The notes: generated by a model from the sequence alone, not told the origin. Shown: positions 18,482 to 28,243, counted from the first letter of the stretch. The stretch: DNA of 64,000 nt from Methanobacteriota archaeon (GCA_002718995.2 PBGL02000011.1:1-64000), one strand, 5' to 3'. Program-made: numbers and translations.

Positions 18482-20593
18482 ATGGCAGTAGGCAGTGGCA
18501 TTTACATCACCTGGATTACAGGGGCGATACTGCTCAGTATAGCGATGATGCCACTGTTCAAGCCCCCCTATGCCAAATTGAGCGCAGAGGGCTTCGTAGA
18601 TATGTTCAGGAGATACTGGGCGCATATGTTCGTCGTATTCTCGGTTTACCTCTGGAAGGATCTCCTTGATGGTCTAGACAGAGTTTTGATGGCCAACACC
18701 CAACTAGACATGACTCCCTATGTCTATGCGGTAGAAGGGGACATAGTGCTCTGGATCCAAGAAGCCTTCAGGAGCCCATTACTCGACTTCACACTGACGC
18801 ACTTCTACGTCATGGGCTTCATGACCGCGACCTTTGCCTCGTTCCTATACCCCATCTACTTCGATGACAGGCACATGGCAGATAGGGTGTCCCTGTCCAT
18901 GTTCTGGGTCTACGTCCTCGCCATTCCATTCTACCTTTTCTTCAATGTAAGGGTCACTGGTGACCATATCCCAGCAATGGAAACAGTAGCTTACGATCTA
19001 ACACCAGAGATCCACAACTGGTTCACTAGGATAGACCCCTTCACAAATGGGATGCCAAGCCTTCACATCGGCCTACCGTTAGCCATCTGGCTAACAATGG
19101 GCAGGTGGGATGAGGACGGTCGTTGGAATAAATATCGAACAATTCTATTCGCTTTCATCGCCTTCACTGCTTTCTCAATAGTCTATCTTGGAATCCACTG
19201 GATTGTAGATATAGTGGGAGGGATGATTGTAGCAATTCTCGCTGTCGAGGTAACTGACAGAACCCATGCCAGTATCTGGAAGGTTGCCGATGAGAGAATT
19301 TTCACTAGGAGGCTAGCCCGACTTCTCGACGACCCCTCTGGATTTTTGAAAAATCTTACTTCCGACATTAGAGAATTTGTCAAGCCGTTCAAGGAGCCAG
19401 GTAAGAAACAGACCAGCTTCTTCATAGCGTTACTAATGACATCAACAGGAACGGTCCTGCTCTGGGACGCTACACATCAGGACTTCCCGGTCGAAGGTGT
19501 CGAATGGCCAAAGTCAGCAGCAGGCTCGGATGGTTGGCTAGTGGGGGTTGAAGAAGACCCGATATTGGATGGAATTGATGACATACAGATTACTGCATGG
19601 AATGTTAGTGACGACATTAGCCATAGATTGGGGGGAGAAACTTGGGACAGTTCACCAAACGTGGAAATATCGGGGTCATACCTAGTTCTCTTCGATGAAC
19701 ATAGGTTGGACTTCTATGACCTGGAGAGTAACTCACTGGACCCTTTCGATCCTGTTTTCACCAGGAGTGAGGAACTTCCAATACTAACGTGTGACATAGG
19801 ACTGGATGGATTTGGCGAGCCTTTGGTGGTCATAGTGGCCAATGGGTCTGCAATCACACTAGACATAAACCAGGAAACCTCAGAACTCAGTCAAATCGAT
19901 CAATTCTCCAGCAATTTCGAAGTATCTGGAAATATCATTGCATGGGAAGTTTCCAACGCAACAACCCCTACAATTTCGGTTTCTTCCCTATCCAACCCAC
20001 TATCAATTCAGACAATTTCATTGGATGTCATGGCCAGTGAATCAGATGATGAATTCCTATCGGAATCATCGGACTCCTCGGTGGTTTACGATGGAGCTTC
20101 AGTGGTCGACATTGCAATTGGAAGCGGAGCCATAGTCGCCGTAGTCGATGTAGGGCCAGTCAATAGGACAGTTTTCGTAGATATTGCCACTGGGGAGCAG
20201 ATACTACTCTCCACCCCGATATGGGAGTCATCCTCACCAAGTGTAGGCCATGGATACGTCGCCTTCCTGCAAATACCCAGATTCGACCCTTCGGGAAACT
20301 CGGGTCAGGAGGGGGAAACGAATCAAGTATACCTGTATGAAATTTCAGCCAATCAAACTAGGCAGATTTCTTTCGATGAGGACAGGACTCACACCAGCCC
20401 ACAGATCCTGATCGGCGGAATAGGTTGGATCGTTACCGACTCCGAGGGATTATCCGAGCTTAATTGGCATGACTTAGAGGAAACCTTCGAACCATACTCC
20501 TCAGTACTTCTACAAGTTTCCACAGTCCTGTTGATCCCCTTGCTCTTCATTTGGGCAAGCCAGAATCAGTCAGAGAAGAAGAAAAAGAAATAG
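18482..20593 (+). CDS. PAP2-superfamily membrane phosphatase fused to extracytoplasmic propeller-like domain
   Basis: The protein has about 703 residues from the ATG at 18482. Residues 1-260 are polytopic, with the PAP2/inositol-phosphotransferase motifs NGMPSLHIGLPLAIW (catalytic His) and YLGIHWIVDIVGG (second His). These enzymes hydrolyse or exchange phosphate groups on lipid head groups. After a cytoplasmic stretch, a helix near residue 315 (FFIALLMTSTGTVLLW) leads to a roughly 350-residue beta-rich domain with TolB/propeller-like repeats (VYLYEISANQTRQISFDE is the clearest). A last helix (VLLQVSTVLLIPLLFIW) and a poly-lysine tail finish it. The propeller assignment is inference. The substrate could be phosphatidyl-inositol-type archaeal lipids. 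Confidence 0.82.
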   Translation: MAVGSGIYITWITGAILLSIAMMPLFKPPYAKLSAEGFVDMFRRYWAHMFVVFSVYLWKDLLDGLDRVLMANTQLDMTPYVYAVEGDIVLWIQEAFRSPLLDFTLTHFYVMGFMTATFASFLYPIYFDDRHMADRVSLSMFWVYVLAIPFYLFFNVRVTGDHIPAMETVAYDLTPEIHNWFTRIDPFTNGMPSLHIGLPLAIWLTMGRWDEDGRWNKYRTILFAFIAFTAFSIVYLGIHWIVDIVGGMIVAILAVEVTDRTHASIWKVADERIFTRRLARLLDDPSGFLKNLTSDIREFVKPFKEPGKKQTSFFIALLMTSTGTVLLWDATHQDFPVEGVEWPKSAAGSDGWLVGVEEDPILDGIDDIQITAWNVSDDISHRLGGETWDSSPNVEISGSYLVLFDEHRLDFYDLESNSLDPFDPVFTRSEELPILTCDIGLDGFGEPLVVIVANGSAITLDINQETSELSQIDQFSSNFEVSGNIIAWEVSNATTPTISVSSLSNPLSIQTISLDVMASESDDEFLSESSDSSVVYDGASVVDIAIGSGAIVAVVDVGPVNRTVFVDIATGEQILLSTPIWESSSPSVGHGYVAFLQIPRFDPSGNSGQEGETNQVYLYEISANQTRQISFDEDRTHTSPQILIGGIGWIVTDSEGLSELNWHDLEETFEPYSSVLLQVSTVLLIPLLFIWASQNQSEKKKKK

Positions 20594-21670
20594 CTATTCA
20601 GCTAGCCTAAACATCTCATCCAGATTCCGCTGTGCAAGCTCAATAATTTCCGGCTCTATCTCGATTATTTGGTCCTCCCTAGGGTTTCTCAGAGCCTGCA
20701 GTATGTCCTCCAATTGAGTTGCTTTCATGTGCCTGCACATTACACAGGCACCATACAAGTTCAACTCATTTTCAGACTCTGCCAAAACCCGTTCCGCTGT
20801 CCCGCACTCAGTGATTAGCATTACATCCGGACGATTCTCTGAACCAAGCCTAAGGGCCTCTTGAATCAGCTTCTCAGAGGACCCGACATAATCGGCCTCC
20901 TCCAGGACATCAGCACCGCATTCAGGATGGGCCAGTACTGAAAGCTCACTCCCAATCTCCTTCTTCCATTTTCTCACTTTATCTCCGGTGAATACCGCAT
21001 GAACTTCACACTCCCCGTCGAAAACAATGACTTCTTTCTTTCCTTCAAGGGCCTTCTGTAGGTGAGCTCCCATGAACCTGTCTGGAACGAATATCAGACG
21101 TTCTCCCGGAAGCCTCTCACATATTCGAAGATAATTGCTACTGGTCACACTAACATCGCACTCGGCCTTCACAGCCGCAGTCGTGTTGATGTAGCAAGCC
21201 ACCGGGACTCCCGGATATTGTTCTCGTAGATCCCTTACATCCTGTGCTGTAATTCCATCCGAAAGACTGCATCCAGCCTCTGGAGATGGATGGATTACAG
21301 TTTTCTGCGGACTAACGATTTTCGCGGTTTCTGCCATGAATCTGACACTAGAGAATAATATGGTTTGCTGTGGGGCATCACGAGCGGCCTTAGAAAGCGT
21401 ATACGAGTCAGCGACTTCATCAGCAACGCCATAGATTATGTCGGGGGTCTGGTAAGTATGAGCAATCAGAAAAACATCATTTTCCTTCTTTAGCCGGTTT
21501 ATCTCTAATGTCAATGGAGCAATACTGATACAGGCACTTATTGGCCACCTCTGATTCTGTTGCATGGCTTCCTGCAAACGATTCGCTTCAGCTAGTATTT
21601 CCTCATCTGTGAATCTTGAAGATTCTACTTCCGAGCGCGGGAGAGGTATAGCCGGTAGGGGCAGTCCCAT
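20594..21670 (-). CDS. nadA: Quinolinate synthase A
   Basis: NadA condenses iminoaspartate with dihydroxyacetone phosphate to quinolinate in de novo NAD synthesis, using a [4Fe-4S] cluster. The sequence has AHTYQTPDII, the VRFMAETAKIVSPQKTV block, the HPEAGCSL and HPECGADVLEEAD segments, TECGTAER and the final CVMCRHMK; the cluster cysteines lie in these. The ORF-track start at 21769 would overlap the divergent Bud32 gene, so I prefer the ATG at 21670 (MGLPLPAIPLPRSE). NadB and NadC are not in the window. Confidence 0.95.
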   Translation of the reverse strand: MGLPLPAIPLPRSEVESSRFTDEEILAEANRLQEAMQQNQRWPISACISIAPLTLEINRLKKENDVFLIAHTYQTPDIIYGVADEVADSYTLSKAARDAPQQTILFSSVRFMAETAKIVSPQKTVIHPSPEAGCSLSDGITAQDVRDLREQYPGVPVACYINTTAAVKAECDVSVTSSNYLRICERLPGERLIFVPDRFMGAHLQKALEGKKEVIVFDGECEVHAVFTGDKVRKWKKEIGSELSVLAHPECGADVLEEADYVGSSEKLIQEALRLGSENRPDVMLITECGTAERVLAESENELNLYGACVMCRHMKATQLEDILQALRNPREDQIIEIEPEIIELAQRNLDEMFRLAE

Positions 21671-21757
21671 CCATTTTGCGTCATGTGCAACCGCTTTCAA
21701 GGTATGCGGCCTCCCAGCATCATGTCCGGAGTGCCATACAGGCCTTGGTCCTTCGAA

Positions 21758-22387
21758 ATGAAGGTGCATGAGGGGGCCGAAGCAACGGTCTCCAAGGGCG
21801 TGTGGCTTGGTAAACCGGCCATTCTAAAGGTACGCAAGCCCAAGGGCTACAGGAACCCAGATTTGGATAGCAGGCTAACTAAGAGCAGGATGGCCGTCGA
21901 GGTGAGAGCGCTATCACGATTGCAGAGGGTAAACTTTCCATCCCCCTCTTTGCTCTATGTAGACCAACAAGATTCGTCGATCATTATTTCCGAAATAGAA
22001 GGATTCCCATTATTCGAAGTAATGGTGAATGGTAATTTGGAAGAGGGCGCCCTGTCCAGGGTTGGAGGGACTATTCGTAGATTGCATGAAAATGGCGTGT
22101 CACATGGCGACCTCACCACGCACAACATCATGATTGGCACAGATGGCGAGATTTTCCTGATTGACTTCGGACTGGCAAAAATTTCACCGGAGCTAGAGAA
22201 TTTGGGCCAGGATCTACAAGTGCTCAATGAATGCCTTACGGCTAGCCATTCAGAATATTCCGAGGCGATCGAGAAAGTTGTCGAGGGCTACATCTCTTCC
22301 AGTACAAGTGTCCCCGAAGTCCCCAGCTCCAGTGATGTCACTCAACGCTTCGATGAAATTCGAAATAGGGTAAGGTACCTGGGGTAG
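21758..22387 (+). CDS. bud32: Bud32-type KEOPS kinase
   Basis: This 209-residue atypical small kinase/ATPase is the KEOPS complex member needed for the t6A37 modification of ANN-decoding tRNAs. It opens with KVHEGAEATVSKG (glycine-loop equivalent), then the ATP Lys in AILKVRKPKGYR, the catalytic HGDLTTHNIMIG and the metal-binding IDFGLA, ending in the basic RYLG-type tail typical of Bud32. The ATG at 21758 gives the canonical archaeal N-terminus; the ORF-track start at 21683 is an unlikely extension. Kae1, often fused to Bud32 in archaea, is absent here, so this is the stand-alone form. RdgB follows 4 bp later. Confidence 0.93.
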   Translation: MKVHEGAEATVSKGVWLGKPAILKVRKPKGYRNPDLDSRLTKSRMAVEVRALSRLQRVNFPSPSLLYVDQQDSSIIISEIEGFPLFEVMVNGNLEEGALSRVGGTIRRLHENGVSHGDLTTHNIMIGTDGEIFLIDFGLAKISPELENLGQDLQVLNECLTASHSEYSEAIEKVVEGYISSSTSVPEVPSSSDVTQRFDEIRNRVRYLG

Positions 22388-22391
22388 GGGA

Positions 22392-22985
22392 ATGAAAATC
22401 ATTTTTGTAACTAGCAACAGGGGAAAGGTCCTCGAGGCGAGCGATGTTTTTGTTCCGCTGGGCCATACAGTGGAACAATTCCTTGATGGCGGTCAACTAC
22501 CAGATTTTATCGAACCACAGTCTGATGGGATAGAGGAGGTCACGATTTCGAAGATGAAGCAGGCTCTGATGATGGTTGAAGGAGAAATCAATGAAGAGAC
22601 CGCCCTCATTGTTGAGGATGCTGGGCTTTTCATCGAATCACTAGGGGGCTTCCCAGGCCCCTACTCTTCTTATGTGGAGGAGAAGATAGGATTGGACGGC
22701 ATTCTGCGTGTTATGGAAGGCGAGGGAGATAGGCGTGCCGAGTTCAGAGCCGTGGTCGCTTTCCACCATTTGGGCAATACCCATATTTTCAGAGGCGTCT
22801 GCAAAGGAGCAATATCTCTCGACAAGAGGGGAGAGGGCGGCTTCGGATATGATCCAATATTCGTCCCATCTGCCTCGGATGGAAGGACATGCGCGGAGAT
22901 GACGGCAGTTGAGAAGTCATCAATCTCGCATAGGGGAGAGGCTCTGAAAAGGCTGATACAATTTCTAACGCCCCCGTCAATGTGA
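22392..22985 (+). CDS. XTP/dITP diphosphatase (RdgB/HAM1)
   Basis: This 197-residue house-cleaning enzyme removes inosine and xanthosine triphosphates before they enter nucleic acid. Motifs are FVTSNRGKVLEA at the N-terminus, VEDAGLFIESLGGFPGPYS with the catalytic Asp, GFGYDPIF, and SHRGEAL at the C-terminus, all in the family order and at normal length. It is packed between bud32 (4-bp gap) and a membrane-protein gene whose GTG start overlaps its TGA, so the three genes probably form one transcript. Confidence 0.95.
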   Translation: MKIIFVTSNRGKVLEASDVFVPLGHTVEQFLDGGQLPDFIEPQSDGIEEVTISKMKQALMMVEGEINEETALIVEDAGLFIESLGGFPGPYSSYVEEKIGLDGILRVMEGEGDRRAEFRAVVAFHHLGNTHIFRGVCKGAISLDKRGEGGFGYDPIFVPSASDGRTCAEMTAVEKSSISHRGEALKRLIQFLTPPSM

Positions 22986-23929
22986 AGTCTCGCCCCCTCC
23001 TCTCAAGCGTCGGAGATAACGTGGCGACACTCACCCGCACAGTAAATTGGCTCGCCCTCATAGTGGGTTCCGGACTCTTCCTAATGTTCCAGGGAGAGGT
23101 GGATTTACCACCTAGGATTGCAGGAGCAACGGTTCTTCTGGCGCTTGCTTCCCTTCTCATTTTCACAGGAAGTACCCCAATTCCGAAAACTCCAGCTAAG
23201 GGAGAAGAACCGATGGAAGAAGAAATAGAAACTCTCGCTCCCATGGTCATCGGAGGCTCCGTGGAAATACCTCAGGATACGGAAATGAAAAGGTCCAGAG
23301 GTAGAAAACAGACCCCTCCGATGCCCACGCCTCCTGTCCCCGTTCCAATGCCAATGCCAGATTCACCCGTTCATTCAGATTCTGCAACTATTCCTGCTCC
23401 ACAATTGGGAGATCAGGCAGTAGAACCCCTTCCCGAAGGTACAGCGGTCGCACAGAGATATGTTGCATCCGGAGATGCTGAGTCAGAACAGGAAAGCGAA
23501 ATCGAGCAGCACGTAGCCAGAGAAAGGGAGAGGAGAGCGGAAATACTCTCAGGAATAGAAAGAGAGCGCCGTATGAGGCTAGCTGAGCGTAGAGCTGCCA
23601 AGGCCATGATGTGGTCAGAGGTAGAGGACGGCGAAGATCTAGCCAAGCTCCTCAAGGAGGAGGGCCACGGTTTGACCCTGTTTGAAGAGCCAGAGAATCC
23701 AGACAAAGGGATGCCATTGGGAATTTCATATGTCAGGATAGACGATGAAAGGGTCTTGATGGTCAAGTCCCCCTTGTATATCCCTGAGAAAGAAGACCCA
23801 ATCCAAGATGAAGAGGTTACAATCCCGTCCCCATTAACACCGCCTCCCTTGCCACCACCTGGCGACATGCCCCCTCCCCCGGGGATGCCACCACCCCCAT
23901 CCCCCCCTCCTCCGCAGTCCGAAGATTGA
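22982..23929 (+). CDS. Membrane protein with proline-rich disordered tail
   Basis: The 315-residue protein starts at a GTG overlapping the rdgB stop. Two hydrophobic helices (NWLALIVGSGLFLMFQ and ATVLLALASLLIFTG) occupy residues about 20-65. The rest is cytoplasmic and low complexity: a PMPTPPVPVPMPMP stretch, a charged coiled-coil (residues about 170-215, rich in ERER and RRAA), an Asp/Glu region and a PPPP-repeat C-terminus. I do not recognise a family. A similar two-helix plus acidic/proline-tail layout occurs at 51205-52839. A scaffold or envelope role is possible but unproven. Confidence 0.75.
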   Translation: MKSRPLLSSVGDNVATLTRTVNWLALIVGSGLFLMFQGEVDLPPRIAGATVLLALASLLIFTGSTPIPKTPAKGEEPMEEEIETLAPMVIGGSVEIPQDTEMKRSRGRKQTPPMPTPPVPVPMPMPDSPVHSDSATIPAPQLGDQAVEPLPEGTAVAQRYVASGDAESEQESEIEQHVARERERRAEILSGIERERRMRLAERRAAKAMMWSEVEDGEDLAKLLKEEGHGLTLFEEPENPDKGMPLGISYVRIDDERVLMVKSPLYIPEKEDPIQDEEVTIPSPLTPPPLPPPGDMPPPPGMPPPPSPPPPQSED

Positions 23930-23968
23930 CTGTGATACTTTCAAGCGCCAATCGTGACTGGGAGTCAC

Positions 23969-24805
23969 ATGGCGAACGACGCGTTGACGGTCGACGATAT
24001 ACCAGTGGACGGCTCTAACCCGCCAGGAGGGCTCATTTCAGTTTGGACGCTGAATAGGCCGGAGAAACTCAATGCACTGAACAAGGACTCGCATACGGCA
24101 ATCAAGGAGCAGTGCTCAAGGGCTGAGTCAGATCCGAATGTTAGGTGCATAGTAATCAGAGGGGCTCCCCCCCCTCCTGCGGAGGAAGGTAAGAGGCAGA
24201 AGCCAGCCGCATTCGCCGCAGGGGCGGATATTTCCGAGTTTTCTGGTAAAAACTCGGATGATGTAAGGCCTTTCTTCGAGGATAACGCATGGGAGGCCGT
24301 ATGGTCGCTATCCAAGCCCACTATAGCAATGGTAGACGGTTTCGCCCTTGGAGGCGGCACTGAACTCGCCCTTTCCTGTGATATCAGAATTGCTTCTGAG
24401 AGGTCCAAGTTCGGGCAGCCTGAAATAAATCTAGGCTTAATTCCCGGTGGCGGTGGGACTCAGAGGTTATGCAGACTTATTGGCTATGGCAAGGCAATGG
24501 AGATGGTCCTTACTGGGGACATGATAGATGCAGAAGAGGCATTGAAAATAGGACTTGCGAATAAGGTGGTGAGCCCAGAAGACTTGGAGGATTCGACAAT
24601 GGCAATCGCTAGTTCGATAGCATGTAAATCTCCCTACACGATTAAAGTGGCAAAGAGAGCCGTCCGTGCCTCACTGGAACTTCCCTTTAGTGAAGGAGTT
24701 CTCACCGAGAGATCCGAGTTCGTCGCTTTGTTTGACACAGAAGACAAGGAGATTGGGGTCCAAGCCTTTCTGGATAGGAAGGAAGCAGAATGGGTCGGTA
24801 ACTGA
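23969..24805 (+). CDS. Enoyl-CoA hydratase/isomerase (crotonase fold)
   Basis: This 278-residue crotonase probably hydrates trans-2-enoyl-CoA in beta-oxidation. It has the oxyanion-hole motif FAAGADISEF, DGFALGGGTELALSCD with the first catalytic Glu, and FGQPEINLGLIPGGGGTQRL with the second, so both acid residues are present as in true hydratases. An insertion (APPPPAEEGKRQKP) precedes the oxyanion loop. The ATG at 23969 has GGGAG just upstream, which I prefer over the GTG at 23954. It converges on the aldehyde dehydrogenase with a 5-bp gap. Confidence 0.92.
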   Translation: MANDALTVDDIPVDGSNPPGGLISVWTLNRPEKLNALNKDSHTAIKEQCSRAESDPNVRCIVIRGAPPPPAEEGKRQKPAAFAAGADISEFSGKNSDDVRPFFEDNAWEAVWSLSKPTIAMVDGFALGGGTELALSCDIRIASERSKFGQPEINLGLIPGGGGTQRLCRLIGYGKAMEMVLTGDMIDAEEALKIGLANKVVSPEDLEDSTMAIASSIACKSPYTIKVAKRAVRASLELPFSEGVLTERSEFVALFDTEDKEIGVQAFLDRKEAEWVGN

Positions 24806-24810
24806 AACAA

Positions 24811-26229
24811 TCAGAGTTGTATTGCCTTCACCTCGAGGAATTCCTCAAGGCCATGAGAACCAAGCTCCCTCCCATTTCCAGAGAGCTTGTAACCTCCAAA
24901 GGGCGCACTGATATTGAAGGCGCCGCCATTGATACTGACCTGACCTGTCCTCATCGCTCGGGCAACCCGCATCGCCCTCTCGTCGTCCCCCGACCAGACT
25001 CCTCCGGAAAGTCCGTACTCGGAGTCATTTGCCATCGCTATGGCCTCCTCCTCAGTCTCATAGGTGCTTATTGTTAGCACAGGGCCGAATATCTCCTCGC
25101 GGAAGACAGTCATTTCTGCAGTAACGTCAGCGAAAACCGTAGGCTTGACGAAGAATCCAGAGGATAGCCCTTCAGGCATCCCCTCGCCTCCGGAAACCAG
25201 GGTCGCCCCCTCGGCTATTCCCGAGGCGATGTACCCGCTGACGGACTCCTGCTGCCCAGCCGAAACCATCGGTCCGCACTTGATGCCTTCATCCATGGGA
25301 TCTCCCACCGTGTATCTATCCAATGTGGACGAAATCACCTCGATGACCTCGTCTCGAGCAGAAGTTGGCACTATTAGCCTACTAAGTGATGAGCACTCCT
25401 GTCCGGAGTTGTTGAAGCAAGAATAAACTGCCATTTTTGCAGCCTTCTGAATATCCGCATCATCCATAATAACATTCGCGCTCTTGCCCCCCAATTCTAG
25501 GGTAACACGCTTTATCGTGGGAGCCGCTGCCTTTGATACGCTTACTCCCGCAGAAGTCGAACCCGTGAAACTCACCATATCTATTTCAGGATGAGATGCC
25601 AAAGCCTCGCCTATCTCTCGTCCGTGACCAGAAACCAGATTGAAAACCCCCTTTGGCAATCCTATTTCCTCCATTATGTCAGCTAGAAGAAACGCATTCA
25701 GAGGCGCCTCTTTGGATGGTTTGAGAACCATCGTACATCCAGCAGCGAGGGCCGGGGCAACCTTGCCAATGATCTGATGCAGAGGAAAGTTCCAAGGAGT
25801 TATCATTCCAACCACACCTATTGGCTCCTTTACGATTAGAGAGTTCCTCATCTCTTCCTCCCACTCGAAAGAGTCCAGTATTTTGGCATATGAACGAGAA
25901 ACCACACGAGGAGTACCGACCATTGCCATACGAGAGTAGTTTATTGGAGTACCAACTTCTGAGGTAATCAACTCAGCTATTTCCTCGGCCCTCTCGCCAA
26001 TTGCGGCAGAAAGTGCATTCAGGTATCCCTGACGCTCCTCTATGCTACTCTCAGACCAAGAAGGAAAAGCCAAGCGAGCCGCTTCAATCGCATTGTTCAC
26101 ATCAGTGACATCTCCAACGGGGACAGAACCAATCTCCTCCTCAGTAGTCGGATTTACCACTCCTATTCTCCCCGTCCCATTGGCTGGAACCCATCTCCCG
26201 TCGATGTATATGCAGTCGCGTGTGTGCAT
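24811..26229 (-). CDS. NAD(P)-dependent aldehyde dehydrogenase
   Basis: This aldehyde dehydrogenase of about 472 residues oxidises an aldehyde to the acid. Motifs in order are MITPWNFPLHQI, the cofactor segment FTGSTSAG, the catalytic Glu in ELGGKSANV, the catalytic Cys in NSGQECSSLSR and EIFGPVLTI. I take the ATG at 26229 (MHTRDCIYIDGRW); the ORF-track start at 26274 overlaps the divergent crotonase region. The substrate is not determinable. Its neighbours (crotonases, one PaaG-like) suggest fatty or aromatic acid catabolism. Confidence 0.92.
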   Translation of the reverse strand: MHTRDCIYIDGRWVPANGTGRIGVVNPTTEEEIGSVPVGDVTDVNNAIEAARLAFPSWSESSIEERQGYLNALSAAIGERAEEIAELITSEVGTPINYSRMAMVGTPRVVSRSYAKILDSFEWEEEMRNSLIVKEPIGVVGMITPWNFPLHQIIGKVAPALAAGCTMVLKPSKEAPLNAFLLADIMEEIGLPKGVFNLVSGHGREIGEALASHPEIDMVSFTGSTSAGVSVSKAAAPTIKRVTLELGGKSANVIMDDADIQKAAKMAVYSCFNNSGQECSSLSRLIVPTSARDEVIEVISSTLDRYTVGDPMDEGIKCGPMVSAGQQESVSGYIASGIAEGATLVSGGEGMPEGLSSGFFVKPTVFADVTAEMTVFREEIFGPVLTISTYETEEEAIAMANDSEYGLSGGVWSGDDERAMRVARAMRTGQVSINGGAFNISAPFGGYKLSGNGRELGSHGLEEFLEVKAIQL

Positions 26230-26298
26230 GTAATGGCCCAGCGAGGTCCGACTTATCACCTTCATGGAGTTCAAAAATGGTGGCCCACTTCGCGAATC

Positions 26299-27099
26299 AT
26301 GCCATTCAGCGTGGACAGAGAGGAGGGAGGAGTTGCCATTGTTACTCTCTCCCCCGAGACATCGAGAAACACCTTCAATCCAGCCAATTTCAACCCCTTA
26401 GTTGAAGCATTGGAGGGCCTTATGGACGATCCGTCATGCAGATCCGTGGTCATCACAGGCTCAGGGGGATTCTTCAGTGCAGGAGGTCCAATAGATGAGT
26501 TTGCAGATGCTATTGATGATGGTACGATAGGCCAGGTAACGTCTGAAATGACGGGGACACTTCACCCCCTTATACTCAAGATCAGAGGCAGTGAGACCAT
26601 TTTCATAGCCGCAATCAATGGCGCTGCCGCAGGTGGTGGCTTGGGTCTGGCACTATCGGCCGACTACCGAGTGTGTTCGGAGAAGGCCAAGCTAGCCGCC
26701 GCATTCTTCGCTCTGGGCCTATCTCCTGATGGAGGTACCACCTGGCTCCTTCCACGGCTCGTTGGAGTGCAAGAGGCCAAGAAGTTCTTCTTTGAAAATC
26801 AAGTATGGTCCGCAGGGACTTCCCTCGAGAAAGGAGCGGTCGATGAGGTAGTATCTCATGGTGAATTAATTCAAAGATCCGTAGAAATAGCAAAGAAATG
26901 GGGAAGGTGGTCAGCAAATAGCAGGAGGTCGTCAAAGCAGTTACTAGACGCATCTACATCTACCTTCTTTGAGACCCAGTTGGAATTTGAGAGGGCTCTG
27001 ATGATAGCCTCGTCCATGACTCCTGACTTTGCCGAAGGAGTCTCGGCATTCCTAGAAAAGAGGGAACCAGTGTTTTCAGAGTTATACGAAGAAGAGTAG
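26299..27099 (+). CDS. PaaG-like enoyl-CoA isomerase (crotonase fold)
   Basis: This crotonase-family protein has about 266 residues from the ATG at 26299. The oxyanion motif is FSAGGPIDEF. In GAAAGGGLGLALSAD and LGLSPDGGTTWLLPRLVG the two glutamates of classical hydratases are missing, and the second segment closely resembles PaaG/PaaB 1,2-epoxyphenylacetyl-CoA isomerases. Isomerisation or another Glu-independent crotonase reaction is thus likelier than hydration. It diverges from the aldehyde dehydrogenase. The assignment to aromatic catabolism is inference, strengthened by the BoxB-like gene 6 kb away. Confidence 0.82.
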   Translation: MPFSVDREEGGVAIVTLSPETSRNTFNPANFNPLVEALEGLMDDPSCRSVVITGSGGFFSAGGPIDEFADAIDDGTIGQVTSEMTGTLHPLILKIRGSETIFIAAINGAAAGGGLGLALSADYRVCSEKAKLAAAFFALGLSPDGGTTWLLPRLVGVQEAKKFFFENQVWSAGTSLEKGAVDEVVSHGELIQRSVEIAKKWGRWSANSRRSSKQLLDASTSTFFETQLEFERALMIASSMTPDFAEGVSAFLEKREPVFSELYEEE

Positions 27100-27101
27100 A
27101 A

Positions 27102-28148
27102 TCATCGTAAAGACTCATTGAAGAAGCTGATAAGATTACTTCTGTACTCATCTGAGTTCCCCCACATCGCATCTACATGCGCTCTATCGTCAACATACCA
27201 AGTTTCTACGTTTCCTCCGTTCTCAAGCATTCTTGACTCAAATCTCTCTGCATGAACTATTGATACCCGTGCATCTTCCTTTCCATGAGTCAAAAATACC
27301 TCCCTCTCTCCAGCATTATCGGCGGCCTCCATGGGAGAGCGTTCATCCAAACCCACTCCAACTAGCCAGCCTCCAACTGTTACAGCCGGCCCTGAAAAAA
27401 TAGTTGGAAAACCTAACCTTCCTAATTCGTTGTTAACCAATAACGGGAAGTCTAAGACTGCACTATCAAGCCACATAGCGCCTATTCCAGACTCCTCAGC
27501 GAAGGCAATTGCGGCCCCACCTCCAGCAGATATGGCAGTCATGCCAACTTCCCCGGGCTGGTATCCTTTATTCTCAATCAACCAATCATATGCGCCTAAC
27601 AGATCCTTATACTCAATTTGTCCAACGGCAAAATAATCACCAACAACATCGCTTTCTCCATAATTCCTCAGATCAAAAGAAAGAGTATTGATGCCCCCTT
27701 CAGATAAGTAAGCCTGCATAAGAAGCATCTCTGGCTTACACTTCCCATTCATTGGCATCCCGTGTGTGAGAATTACTACGGGGGCATCAGAATCAACTTC
27801 TACATACCAACCACGAAGGGTAATATCCGTATTATCCCGGGGCGTGAATGAAACATCCTCGTAAGAAGACATTTGATATGATGAAACATCAAAATCCCTG
27901 CGTATATCCACACGCTCTTCTGCATCTGGCCAGGGCTCAAAACTTTCCCAATCATCATCCACATCCCATTCCGAAGGAGTATTTTCTGACCACATCCCAC
28001 AACCGGGATTGATTGCTAATGATTGCGATGCAATCACATATCCGATACCAACGTATCCAGAACCAAACACCATCAATACCACAGTGGAGAGAGAGAACAG
28101 TTTTTTCCTTCCATTCAGTGATTTCCAGTATTCCTTGATTGACGCCAT
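27102..28148 (-). CDS. Membrane-tethered alpha/beta hydrolase
   Basis: The protein has about 348 residues from the ATG at 28148. An N-terminal transmembrane helix (LFSLSTVVLMVFGSGYVGIGYVI) anchors an outside-facing alpha/beta-hydrolase domain. The oxyanion region is VILTHGMPMNG, the nucleophile elbow is MTAISAGGGAA (Ser in SAGG), an acid lies in LTHGKEDARV and the final His in DRAHVDAMWG. It resembles bacterial secreted BAAT/dienelactone-type hydrolases and could cleave esters or peptides. Substrate unknown. It is convergent with the PaaG-like gene (2-bp gap). Confidence 0.85.
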   Translation of the reverse strand: MASIKEYWKSLNGRKKLFSLSTVVLMVFGSGYVGIGYVIASQSLAINPGCGMWSENTPSEWDVDDDWESFEPWPDAEERVDIRRDFDVSSYQMSSYEDVSFTPRDNTDITLRGWYVEVDSDAPVVILTHGMPMNGKCKPEMLLMQAYLSEGGINTLSFDLRNYGESDVVGDYFAVGQIEYKDLLGAYDWLIENKGYQPGEVGMTAISAGGGAAIAFAEESGIGAMWLDSAVLDFPLLVNNELGRLGFPTIFSGPAVTVGGWLVGVGLDERSPMEAADNAGEREVFLTHGKEDARVSIVHAERFESRMLENGGNVETWYVDDRAHVDAMWGNSDEYRSNLISFFNESLR

Positions 28149-28243
28149 ATGGGTGAACGACGCACCGCAATTCATGATTATTGCCATCATAATTCAGCAA
28201 TTGTGACCGATGAGCACTTCAACACAAGTCCACGCGCAGTCTC

